From contig CAADWU010000091.1 of NCBI GenBank assembly GCA_900752845.1, forward strand, positions 1-8,154: 8,154 bases of DNA. The letters run 5' to 3'. Positions 1 through 6,545 of this stretch are shown in pieces (position 1 is the first letter of the stretch; the number at the start of each line of letters is the position of its first letter). The notes below the pieces were generated by a model that did not search any database, was not told the origin of the DNA, and worked only from the letters and a program-made list of their open reading frames with translations. The DNA is from Candidatus Gastranaerophilales bacterium. GTDB lineage: Bacteria > Cyanobacteriota > Vampirovibrionia > Gastranaerophilales > Gastranaerophilaceae. Both the position numbers and the translations under genes were made by a program.

Positions 1-3
1 AGC

Positions 4-45
4 TTAAAAATCTGCCCCCCCCCCGAATAAATCAAATCTTCTCAT
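4..45 (-). CDS. Start of an unidentified gene, frame closed by a G10 tract (13 codons as read)
   Basis: The minus strand reads ATG at 45, then MRRFDLFGGGADF and a TAA at 6-4. An AAGGAG ribosome binding site 6 nt upstream and a near-consensus promoter support real translation initiation. Codons 8 to 10 and the first base of codon 11 lie in a run of ten G. Losing one G gives ...FGGGQIFK and gaining one gives ...FGGGGRFLS, and both frames stay open to the window edge. I read this as the 5' end of a gene that continues to the left. It is either OFF at this tract length or broken by a sequence error in the homopolymer. A true 13-residue leader peptide is the alternative. Nothing in these few residues identifies a family, so no function is offered. 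Confidence 0.5.
   Translation of the reverse strand: MRRFDLFGGGADF
15..24. repeat. Poly-C/poly-G homopolymer tract, 10 bp
   Basis: Ten consecutive C on the plus strand (G on the minus strand) in strongly AT-rich DNA. The run lies inside the first codons of a minus-strand reading frame that has its own promoter and ribosome binding site. Long G/C runs near a start codon are the classic substrate of slipped-strand mispairing in phase-variable genes. They are also frequent sites of read and assembly error. Confidence 0.9.
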
Positions 46-51
46 AAATTG

Positions 52-57
52 CTCCTT
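52..57 (-). promoter_or_regulatory. Ribosome binding site of the G-tract reading frame
   Basis: The minus strand reads AAGGAG followed by the 6-nt spacer CAATTT and ATG at 45. This is the strongest Shine-Dalgarno match among the gene starts in the window, and it is why the short frame at 45-4 is taken seriously. Confidence 0.75.
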
Positions 58-78
58 TTTATTTTTTTATACATTCTT

Positions 79-107
79 ATTATAAACTATTAAGCCAAAT
101 TTTTCAA
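79..107 (-). promoter_or_regulatory. Sigma-70 type promoter for the leftward gene
   Basis: On the minus strand the -35 box is TTGAAA (107-102), the spacer is exactly 17 nt, and the -10 box is TATAAT (84-79). That is 5 of 6 consensus bases at -35 and 6 of 6 at -10. Transcription would start near 72, leaving a leader of about 27 nt before the ATG at 45 that contains the AAGGAG site. In AT-rich DNA chance -10 boxes are common. The combination of both boxes, ideal spacing, a Shine-Dalgarno site and a start codon in order makes chance less likely. Confidence 0.65.
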
Positions 108-119
108 TATTTCACTTTG

Positions 120-141
120 ATTACATTTATTAACATGTAAT
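120..141. promoter_or_regulatory. Inverted repeat, candidate operator in the divergent region
   Basis: ATTACAT (120-126) and ATGTAAT (135-141) form a perfect 7-bp inverted repeat with an 8-nt spacer. The half-site centres are 15 bp apart, a plausible geometry for a dimeric regulator. It lies upstream of the leftward promoter and touches the candidate -35 element of the rightward glycosyltransferase. There is no T-run after it, so a terminator is unlikely. No regulator is encoded in the window, and AT-rich dyads arise by chance. Confidence 0.35.
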
Positions 142-169
142 GGATTTTTAAAATTCTTTTAAATAGAAT
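141..169 (+). promoter_or_regulatory. Candidate promoter of the glycosyltransferase
   Basis: TGGATT (141-146) and TAGAAT (164-169) are separated by 17 nt. The -10 box matches 5 of 6 consensus bases, but the -35 box matches only 3 of 6. Transcription would begin around 176, leaving a very short leader before the ribosome binding site. Another -10-like word, TATTAT, lies at 169-174. This is much weaker than the opposing leftward promoter and is offered as the best local candidate only. Confidence 0.3.
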
Positions 170-178
170 ATTATTGTG

Positions 179-184
179 AAAGGA
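179..184 (+). promoter_or_regulatory. Ribosome binding site deciding the glycosyltransferase start
   Basis: AAAGGA lies 5 nt upstream of the ATG at 190. For the alternative in-frame ATG at 184 the same purine run would directly touch or overlap the start codon, which is too close to act. The start at 190 is therefore preferred. Confidence 0.5.
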
Positions 185-189
185 TGATT

Positions 190-1755
190 ATGGAATTAAT
201 TTTAGACATTTTATACATTTATATTGCGATGTATTCTTTGTATTTTTTGGCTCTTGCTATCAGAAATCTTAACGATAAACCGTTTAGGATTGAAAAAAGA
301 TACTCTCAATATGAAGAAAAAGATAATCTTGCTGTTGTTATTTATGCCAGAAACAACAGAATTACTCTTGAAAATCTTATTAAAGAATTAAAAATGCAGG
401 ATTATCCAATCAACAATTTTAAAGTTTTTGCAATTCTTGATAACTGCTCTGACGGCTCTGAAAAACTCATTGAAAAAGAACCTTTTATTAATCTTATCAA
501 TATAAAAGATGTCGGAACAGTCGGAAAAGATCAGGCTGTATCTATACTTATAGAAAGATTGTCAAAAGATCAGAGCATTGATTCTTATGTATTTATTGAT
601 GCAGACAGAAGCATTCCTGCAAACTTTTTGACAACAGTAAATTCTGCACTGGTTAATAACAGTGCTTTGAGCGGAGAAACTCTTATTTTAACAGACAATC
701 TCGGTCCTGTTGATAAAATTAAAGCTGCTTACCAGAAATACCACATGAACTTTATGCGTAAAGCCCGTTCTTTATTCGGTCTTGCAGCGACCGCAGATTC
801 CGGTGTTTTTGTTATTAAAAAAGACATTGTTGACCAAATCGGTTCTGTTGATTTTAAAGATATAAACAGTGAATTAAAATACAGTATGCTGTTATCAAAA
901 ATTAAATGTCCTTGTACATACAATCCTAACATACAGACTTATGTTGATACAGCTAATTATGAATTCAGAAAACCAAGACTTTCTGCAAGACTTGAACTTT
1001 TCAAAAATTGTTTTTCACAAATCTGGACAAAAAACTATGTTTTTGCAGAGCACACTTTTTCATTAATTAATCCTAATATCTGGATGATATTGCTTGTTTA
1101 TGGAGTAATTCTTAAACACTCTTACAGATACTACTTCTTTGTTGATTTTAGAATTGTTCTTTTCACATTCTTAATTCTCGCTGCAGGTTTCGGTATAAGC
1201 TTAATTAACTCAAAGCTGACATTTAAAGAAATTGTACGGTTATGTTTGTATCCTGTTTATTCTTTATGCCACATAATTAAAAACCTTCCTCCTGTAAGGA
1301 TTATAAGAAATAAAATCGCACAAAAAGAAGAATTGCCTGAAGGAACAGAAAAACTTGTTATAGAAGCTTTTGTGATGAATAATGCGGGACGTGAACTCCC
1401 TTGTACATTAGAATTCATTTCAGAAACAGGCTTGGCAAAGATTAAATTCATGTACAAAAATAAAAAATTTGTTACAGGAAGACATCTGAGAATGATTGAT
1501 GCATTGCAGGAATTAAGACAAAAGCTTAATGATTACGGTTTTGTCTTAAAAATCTGCAGCTGCTGCGAGCACTTCACTTCAAGCGTCGACGGTACTACAA
1601 ATATGCTAAAAGGCATTTGTAACAGCGATTATCCTAGCCCTTCGATTAAAAGCCAAAGACCAACTTTAATCTGGAACTCTTGTACTGATTTCGTTCCGGC
1701 AAGGGTTACAAACCTTCTTGAAGAAATGGTTAACGAACAAGAGATTGAGGGATAA
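190..1755 (+). CDS. Membrane-anchored family 2 glycosyltransferase with a C-terminal cysteine-containing domain
   Basis: This 521-residue protein should transfer a sugar from a nucleotide-sugar donor on the cytoplasmic face of the membrane. The acceptor is unknown. Residues 1-25 are a membrane anchor. A GT-A fold follows: VVIYARNN (49-56), LDNCSDGS (83-90), the metal-binding DAD (137-139) in FIDADRSIP, and SGVFVIKKD (204-212). The acceptor region NSELKYSMLL (226-235) replaces the usual ED-x-EL motif, and I see no QxxRW, so it is not a typical processive synthase. Hydrophobic segments lie near 297-309 and 321-339, with a weaker one near 351-363. From about 386 an extra soluble domain follows, with C456, C458, C459, C477 and C498. 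This domain could bind a metal and is not one I recognise. The start at 190 is preferred over 184 because of ribosome binding site spacing. The gene is divergent from the leftward frame at 45, and its end overlaps folC by 26 bp. Confidence 0.8.
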   Translation: MELILDILYIYIAMYSLYFLALAIRNLNDKPFRIEKRYSQYEEKDNLAVVIYARNNRITLENLIKELKMQDYPINNFKVFAILDNCSDGSEKLIEKEPFINLINIKDVGTVGKDQAVSILIERLSKDQSIDSYVFIDADRSIPANFLTTVNSALVNNSALSGETLILTDNLGPVDKIKAAYQKYHMNFMRKARSLFGLAATADSGVFVIKKDIVDQIGSVDFKDINSELKYSMLLSKIKCPCTYNPNIQTYVDTANYEFRKPRLSARLELFKNCFSQIWTKNYVFAEHTFSLINPNIWMILLVYGVILKHSYRYYFFVDFRIVLFTFLILAAGFGISLINSKLTFKEIVRLCLYPVYSLCHIIKNLPPVRIIRNKIAQKEELPEGTEKLVIEAFVMNNAGRELPCTLEFISETGLAKIKFMYKNKKFVTGRHLRMIDALQELRQKLNDYGFVLKICSCCEHFTSSVDGTTNMLKGICNSDYPSPSIKSQRPTLIWNSCTDFVPARVTNLLEEMVNEQEIEG

Positions 1756-2890
1756 TCTCATTAAGCATATAAAAAGAACCGCAAACAATTTTCAAATAGT
1801 CATCAGGCAATTTTTCTAACGATGTAAATTGCTTTGACGGAAAATTACAAACCTCCTGTAACTCTTTAACAGTGCAGGAGTTTTTGTTATTAAAATGATA
1901 AAAGTAAATTTCATCACCTTTTTCAAAAAGAATTTCCATCATCTTTTTATAATCTTTGTTGTTTAAACATCCGAATATAAAACAGCGTTTTTTGTCAGGA
2001 TAGTAAAAATCTAAACTTTCACGCAAAGCCATTGCACCGTTCGGATTGTGCGATGCATCAATTATCAGGTTATTATCACAAACCTGAAAACGGCAGGGAT
2101 GCTTAACCGATTTTATTCCTTCTTGAATAACACTTTCAGGAATATCAGGAAAAACAAGCCTTACAGAAGCAAGTGCAAGTGATAAATTTTCCTGCTGGCA
2201 GGTGCCTCGCAATGAAAGGTTGGTCATATCTTCAAACGGTGTAACCATAACAAATAAAGAGTTACATTCATCAGCCTTATCTTTTATTTCCTCATAACCT
2301 TCACAGGTTATGACAGGGCAATCTGGTTTAATTATTCCTGCTTTTTCAAATGCAATTTCAGATTTATTATTTCCAAGCCTTTCTGTATGGTCCAAGTCAA
2401 TGTGGGTAATTATTGAACACAGATTACTTTTAATCACGTTTGTAGCATCAAATCTCCCGCCTAAACCTGTTTCCAAGACAACAACTTCAACATTATTATC
2501 TGCAAAATACTTGAACATTACGGCAGTAAGAATTTCAAATTCTGTAAGGTGAATACTGTTCTTGTCGGCAATTTCACATATCTCAAAAATATATTTTGCA
2601 AAATCTTCTTTAGAAATATCACTGTCATTAATTTTTATTCTCTCAGTGTATTCAAAAATATGCGGACTTGTATAAAGCCCGATTTTTATACCTGCATTTT
2701 TAAGTACAGCAGCAATTATTGCACAAACTGAACCTTTACCGTTAGTTCCCGCAACGTGTACGCACTTTAATTTATCCTGAGGGTTACCCAGCAAATCTAA
2801 GACGGCAGAAATTCTTTCCAAACCGAGATTTATATAAAATTTACCTTGTGATGTTAAAAGTTTTTTTGCATTATTATAATTATTTTCCAT
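1730..2890 (-). CDS. folC: Folylpolyglutamate synthase / dihydrofolate synthase (FolC)
   Basis: FolC adds L-glutamate to folates using ATP. In many bacteria the same enzyme also joins dihydropteroate to glutamate. The protein is 386 residues, somewhat short for a family usually near 420. Mur-ligase-fold motifs appear in order: P-loop GTNGKGS (48-54), TSPH (74-77), ETGLGGRFDATN (140-151), HIDLDHTERLG (163-173) and EKAGIIK (182-188), whose K183 is the expected carbamylated lysine. The C-terminal domain has R267, DASHNP (278-283) where DGAHNP is more usual, and GSFYMLNE (371-378). The ATG at 2890 overlaps the end of murG by 11 nt, so it is the last gene of the operon here. Its end runs 26 bp into the convergent glycosyltransferase. 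Whether it has both activities cannot be told from the sequence. Confidence 0.93.
   Translation of the reverse strand: MENNYNNAKKLLTSQGKFYINLGLERISAVLDLLGNPQDKLKCVHVAGTNGKGSVCAIIAAVLKNAGIKIGLYTSPHIFEYTERIKINDSDISKEDFAKYIFEICEIADKNSIHLTEFEILTAVMFKYFADNNVEVVVLETGLGGRFDATNVIKSNLCSIITHIDLDHTERLGNNKSEIAFEKAGIIKPDCPVITCEGYEEIKDKADECNSLFVMVTPFEDMTNLSLRGTCQQENLSLALASVRLVFPDIPESVIQEGIKSVKHPCRFQVCDNNLIIDASHNPNGAMALRESLDFYYPDKKRCFIFGCLNNKDYKKMMEILFEKGDEIYFYHFNNKNSCTVKELQEVCNFPSKQFTSLEKLPDDYLKIVCGSFYMLNEIIPQSLVR
1853..1885 (+). terminator. Possible intrinsic terminator of the glycosyltransferase, inside folC
   Basis: On the plus strand CTCCTG (1853-1858) and CAGGAG (1875-1880) can pair across a 16-nt loop, and TTTTT (1881-1885) follows at once. 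The stem is only 6 bp but GC-rich for this DNA, and it starts about 100 nt past the glycosyltransferase stop. It lies inside the antisense folC coding region, so it may be a coding coincidence. No better terminator is seen nearer the stop codon. Confidence 0.35.
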
Positions 2891-4022
2891 TTACAATTTC
2901 TTTCAATTGCTCTACAATTTTTTCTGTGCCGTCAAACTTAGCAAGGGCAAGAGAATTTCTTTGCAGTTCTGCCAATTTATCACTGTCATTTACCAATGAA
3001 AGAATATTTTTTAAAAGAATTTTATCGGTAATCTCTTTATCTTCTATATATAAACCGGCTCCCTTTTCAACCATAAACTTTGCATTTTTGCGTTGATGGT
3101 CAGCTGCCGCATGAGGATAGGGAACAAATACAGGAGCAATTCCCGATGCACAGATTTCTGATATACTCAATGAACCCGAACGGGATACTGCAATGTCACT
3201 GGCTTTTAAAACAGTTACCATATCATCAAAATATGGTTTTATAAGAAGATTTTTGTCAGCTTCATATTCAGGATAAATTCTGATTAGCTGTTCTATAACA
3301 CGTTCAAAATTTTTCCTTCCCGTTTGGAAAATTATCTGAAGATTATAATCTTTAGAAAGAGTTTTTAAAATTTCGACAGCAGCATCATTAATAGAACGGG
3401 CTCCCTGTGAACCTCCCATTACACAAACGGTAAGTTTATCTTCCAGACCCAAATTTTTACGAGCTTCAGCTTTTGAAAGAGTTTTAAAAGCATAGCGTAT
3501 CGGATTACCGTTAATCTTGCAATTATTATTCTTTAAACAATCTACAGCACATTCAAAAGCTAGAGAAACACATTTTGCATCGGGTGCAAGTTTTCTTGTA
3601 ACAAGTCCCGGCTGTGCATCACAATCGTGAAGCATATATGGAGTTTGTTTTATATGACCTCTCTTAAATGCCATACAAGAAAGCAAAACAGGTGCAGAAA
3701 CATATCCTCCCGTACCAAATACAACATCAGGTTTGTATTTACGCAAATAATAACTGCATTTTAAAACTGCAAAACCAAGCTGAAACATCCATTTTACAAA
3801 TTCAAATCCTGCTTTTCTCGGCATGCCATGAATATTTATACCCAAAAATTTGTATCCTTTTTGACTTACAATATCGTATTCCAAATTTTTAGGATTTCCA
3901 ATATAATACAAATCTTTTGTTTCATCATCATTCATTAATGCATCTGCAACCGCAACAGCAGGGTATATGTGACCGCCTGTACCTCCGCCTGTTATAAAAT
4001 ATGTCTTCTTTTTAACTGTCAT
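2880..4022 (-). CDS. murG: UDP-GlcNAc:lipid I N-acetylglucosaminyltransferase (MurG)
   Basis: MurG adds GlcNAc to lipid I to make lipid II at the inner face of the cytoplasmic membrane. The protein is 380 residues with a GT-B fold. The N-terminal domain has the glycine loop GGGTGGH (12-18) followed by IYPA, and a second loop GTGGYVSAP (103-111). The C-terminal domain has GGSQGA (203-208), QTGRKNF (233-239), and SRSGSLSISEI (280-290), whose E289 matches the donor-binding glutamate. PYPHAAADHQ (301-310) follows. The usual HEQN at the domain face is HDCD here (132-135). The ATG at 4022 shares one base with the ftsW stop (TAATG), and AAGGAA lies 9 nt upstream. The gene ends 11 nt into folC. Confidence 0.96.
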   Translation of the reverse strand: MTVKKKTYFITGGGTGGHIYPAVAVADALMNDDETKDLYYIGNPKNLEYDIVSQKGYKFLGINIHGMPRKAGFEFVKWMFQLGFAVLKCSYYLRKYKPDVVFGTGGYVSAPVLLSCMAFKRGHIKQTPYMLHDCDAQPGLVTRKLAPDAKCVSLAFECAVDCLKNNNCKINGNPIRYAFKTLSKAEARKNLGLEDKLTVCVMGGSQGARSINDAAVEILKTLSKDYNLQIIFQTGRKNFERVIEQLIRIYPEYEADKNLLIKPYFDDMVTVLKASDIAVSRSGSLSISEICASGIAPVFVPYPHAAADHQRKNAKFMVEKGAGLYIEDKEITDKILLKNILSLVNDSDKLAELQRNSLALAKFDGTEKIVEQLKEIVNGK

Positions 4023-5203
4023 TAAAATCTGTTCCTTATTTTTTTAATTCTTTTTTTAGATATATTTAAAAGTATTCCTACCATTATTAAAGAAACGATT
4101 AATGAAGAACCTCCGTAACTTATAAACGGAAGCGGAACACCCGTAGTAGGCAGGAATGAACTTGCAACACTCATATTCATAAATGCCTGAAATGCTATTG
4201 AAAAAGTAATTCCCACAGCAAGAAGCTTTCCGTACATATCAGGACATCTTGCAGCGATTAGAAATCCTCGCTGCATAAATGTGAAAAATAAGCCAATAAC
4301 CAGCACGCATCCCACAAAACCAAGTTCTTCCGCAATAATTGCAAAAATAAAGTCAGTGTGACATTCCGGAAGATATGATAATTTTTGAATAGAGCCGCCA
4401 TAGCCGACACCGCTGAAACCGCCTGATGCAAAAGCAATAAGTGATTGTATAATATTATAACCTGCACCGAGAGGGTCTAATTCAGGATGACGCCAGGTCT
4501 TTATACGCTGTAACTGATAAGGTTTAATAATAGTTGTCAAGCCTATTACAACAGTTGCTGCCATTGTTCCTACACAGCTTAAAAACAATTTCATAGAACC
4601 GCCGGCCGCCATATACATTACAACGGTTGTCATACCCAGTAAAATTACCATAGAAAGGTTAGGCTGGATAAAGATTAATCCTGCCATTGCAATGATTGGA
4701 AAAAATGCCCAAACCCATTTATTCTGATCAAACAGGTTTGCATCTTTTCTAAAAGCATTTGCAAGCAAAAGAACAACAGCAGGCTTTGCAAACTCAGACG
4801 GCTGCAATTGAAATCCCGCAAGGTTAATCCACCTTTTTGCACCGTTAACCGTTACTCCTAAAGGAGTAAAATCTACCAAAAATAATGCAATCAAAATTGA
4901 TGCCATTATTATTACATTCCAGTCTGCAAGCTTTTTATAATCATAATTCATAAAGAATTTCAGACCGACAAAACCCACAACAAAACAGATTAACTGTTTA
5001 AATAAAAATTGTGCAGGGTTTCCGCCTTCATCCAAACACTTTGGAGCAGTAGCGGAAAATATAGCTAAAAAACCGATTATTACAAGGAAAGCAACTACGA
5101 TTAAAAGTGTCTTATCAGGAGAAGATATTATAACACTCTGAATTGCATGTTCATCTCTTACATTGCGAGGTTCTCTTTCTCTATTTAATCTTTGATAAGA
5201 CAT
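4022..5203 (-). CDS. ftsW: Peptidoglycan glycosyltransferase FtsW (SEDS family)
   Basis: FtsW polymerises lipid II into glycan strands at the division septum together with a class B penicillin-binding protein. The protein has 393 residues from ATG 5203. A charged cytoplasmic N-terminus of about 30 residues is followed by roughly ten membrane segments, the first at 31-51. Family motifs: GAKRWINL (121-128), QPSEFAK (134-140), PEC-HTDFIFA (279-288) containing the catalytic aspartate D284, and the signature GVPLPFISYGGSS (355-367). The basic tail is KKRIKKIRNRF. An in-frame GTG at 5260 would add 19 residues, but it has no ribosome binding site and lies deep in murD. ATG 5203 has purine-rich sites upstream. 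RodA or SpoVE are the family alternatives; position between murD and murG favours FtsW (SpoVE occupies this place in some spore formers). Confidence 0.93.
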   Translation of the reverse strand: MSYQRLNREREPRNVRDEHAIQSVIISSPDKTLLIVVAFLVIIGFLAIFSATAPKCLDEGGNPAQFLFKQLICFVVGFVGLKFFMNYDYKKLADWNVIIMASILIALFLVDFTPLGVTVNGAKRWINLAGFQLQPSEFAKPAVVLLLANAFRKDANLFDQNKWVWAFFPIIAMAGLIFIQPNLSMVILLGMTTVVMYMAAGGSMKLFLSCVGTMAATVVIGLTTIIKPYQLQRIKTWRHPELDPLGAGYNIIQSLIAFASGGFSGVGYGGSIQKLSYLPECHTDFIFAIIAEELGFVGCVLVIGLFFTFMQRGFLIAARCPDMYGKLLAVGITFSIAFQAFMNMSVASSFLPTTGVPLPFISYGGSSLIVSLIMVGILLNISKKRIKKIRNRF

Positions 5204-6545
5204 ATTCCTTGAATACCCTTCCTCTTTCTTCGTATCCTCTATACATATCAAAGCTTGCACAAGCCGGTGATAATAAGACTACATCGGGGTTTAATTCTAT
5301 TGATTTGTCAATAGCCTGTTCCATAGTGTCTTCTCTTATTATGTTATTAAAACCGTTTTTCTTCAAATTCTCGTCAAATCTTTCTGCAGCTTCTCCGATT
5401 AAAATAACTGTTTTAATATGTTTGTTGATTGCTTGACAGAATTCTGTCAAATCAGTATTTTTGTCTCTGCCTCCTGCAATTAAAACAACATCACATTCAT
5501 TAAAAGAATTTATTGCAACAAGGCTTGCTTCAGGATTTGTAGCCTTTGAATCGTTATAAAAAACTGTTTTTTCATTTTGTGCAAATTTTTCAAGTCTGTG
5601 TTCGGGAACTTTAAATGACATTATTGCCTGTCTGATTTTATCGTTAGGAACACCTTCAAGCTTTGCCACTATTAAGGAACACATAACGTTTTGATAATTA
5701 TGCTCACCTATTAAAGGACAATCCGAGATTTTAATAATTTCTTCTTCTTTGCCGTTACGTTTAAAGTAAATAATACCGTCTTTTACATAACTGCAATTTT
5801 CACCTATATCCCCTGCAAACAAAAATACAGTCCCGCCGCATTCTTTTGAAAATTCCAGAAGTTTTTCATCTTTCGCATTCAATATAGAAAATGCAGGTGC
5901 CTGAGGTGTTTTAAAAATTTTAGCCTTTGCATTAAAATAATTTTCCAAACCTTCATGCCAGTCAATATGGTCAGGTGTAAAGTTAGTCCATACAGAAATT
6001 TGAGGTCTTAATGCATTACTGTATTCAAGCTGAAAGGAACTGCATTCACAAACCATAAAATCAATATCATCTTCAAGCAAATCACAAGGCGGAACTCCAT
6101 AATTACCGCAAGGCTCAGCTTTATATTCAGAAGATAAAATATGAGCAGTCAAAGCTGTTGTAGTTGTTTTCCCGTTTGTCCCCGTAATTGCAATAAAAGG
6201 AACCTGTGTTTGTGTATATGCAAGTTCTATTTCAGATATAACCTTAACTTTTGCATCCTTTAATTTTTGCATAATCTCTGCTCTTGGAGGAATACCCGGA
6301 CTTGTAACGGCTATATATGCATCTTTTATAAATTCCTCACTGTGACCGCCCATTTCTACATTAATACCAAGCTGTTTAAGTTCGGCAATTTTTTCTGCAT
6401 CATCAGGTTTTTCGGCTCTGTATTCCGTTAAATAAACATCTGCTCCTATACTGTTTAAATACTTTGCAGCAGATATTCCGCTTTTGGAAAGTCCTAAGAC
6501 CAATACTTTTTTATCAAATAATTTTAAACTCGGACAAGATTTCAT
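5181..6545 (-). CDS. murD: UDP-N-acetylmuramoyl-L-alanine:D-glutamate ligase (MurD)
   Basis: MurD is the cytoplasmic ATP-dependent ligase that adds D-glutamate to UDP-MurNAc-L-Ala. At 454 residues it has the normal length. The N-terminal Rossmann-like domain binds UDP substrate, with GLSKSGISAA (18-27). The central ATPase domain has TGTNGKTTTT (121-130), ECSSFQLE (167-174), NFTPDHIDWH (188-197) and NAKAKIF (205-211), whose K207 matches the carbamylated lysine. The C-terminal domain has EHNYQN (281-286), EHRLE (315-319), NDSKATNPEA (331-340), GGRDKNTD (358-365) and LSPACASFDMY (425-435), typical of D-Glu binding. Its ATG overlaps the mraY stop as ATGA, with TAGAGG 9 nt upstream. The 3' end overlaps ftsW by 23 nt. 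Confidence 0.97.
   Translation of the reverse strand: MKSCPSLKLFDKKVLVLGLSKSGISAAKYLNSIGADVYLTEYRAEKPDDAEKIAELKQLGINVEMGGHSEEFIKDAYIAVTSPGIPPRAEIMQKLKDAKVKVISEIELAYTQTQVPFIAITGTNGKTTTTALTAHILSSEYKAEPCGNYGVPPCDLLEDDIDFMVCECSSFQLEYSNALRPQISVWTNFTPDHIDWHEGLENYFNAKAKIFKTPQAPAFSILNAKDEKLLEFSKECGGTVFLFAGDIGENCSYVKDGIIYFKRNGKEEEIIKISDCPLIGEHNYQNVMCSLIVAKLEGVPNDKIRQAIMSFKVPEHRLEKFAQNEKTVFYNDSKATNPEASLVAINSFNECDVVLIAGGRDKNTDLTEFCQAINKHIKTVILIGEAAERFDENLKKNGFNNIIREDTMEQAIDKSIELNPDVVLLSPACASFDMYRGYEERGRVFKEYVLSKIK
5206..5225 (-). promoter_or_regulatory. Ribosome binding sites of ftsW inside the murD 3' end
   Basis: The minus strand carries AGAGGAAGGG (5225-5216), 12 nt before ATG 5203, and a second AAGGA (5210-5206) only 2 nt before it. 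Neither spacing is ideal. No comparable purine run precedes the GTG at 5260, which supports 5203 as the ftsW start. Confidence 0.45.

Noticed and set aside
153..169. ATTCT-N7-AGAAT inverted repeat before the glycosyltransferase
   Set aside because: Only 5 bp and entirely AT-rich but for one pair, overlapping the candidate -10 box; indistinguishable from chance.
1548..1566. Minus-strand hairpin GCAG-CAG-CTGC followed by several T, as a terminator for the folC transcript
   Set aside because: The stem is only 4 bp with a 3-nt loop, and the sequence is explained by the Cys/Ser codons of the glycosyltransferase C-terminal domain.
2310..2552. Plus-strand open frame of 80 codons opposite folC
   Set aside because: It is antisense to strongly conserved folC motifs, has no clear ribosome binding site or recognisable protein features, and is best explained as a shadow frame.
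3668..3892. Plus-strand open frame of 74 codons opposite murG
   Set aside because: Entirely antisense to a well-supported murG. Its composition reflects the complementary codons, not a protein family.
5143..5436. Plus-strand open frame of 97 codons opposite the murD/ftsW junction
   Set aside because: It covers conserved MurD C-terminal motifs on the other strand and has no independent support.
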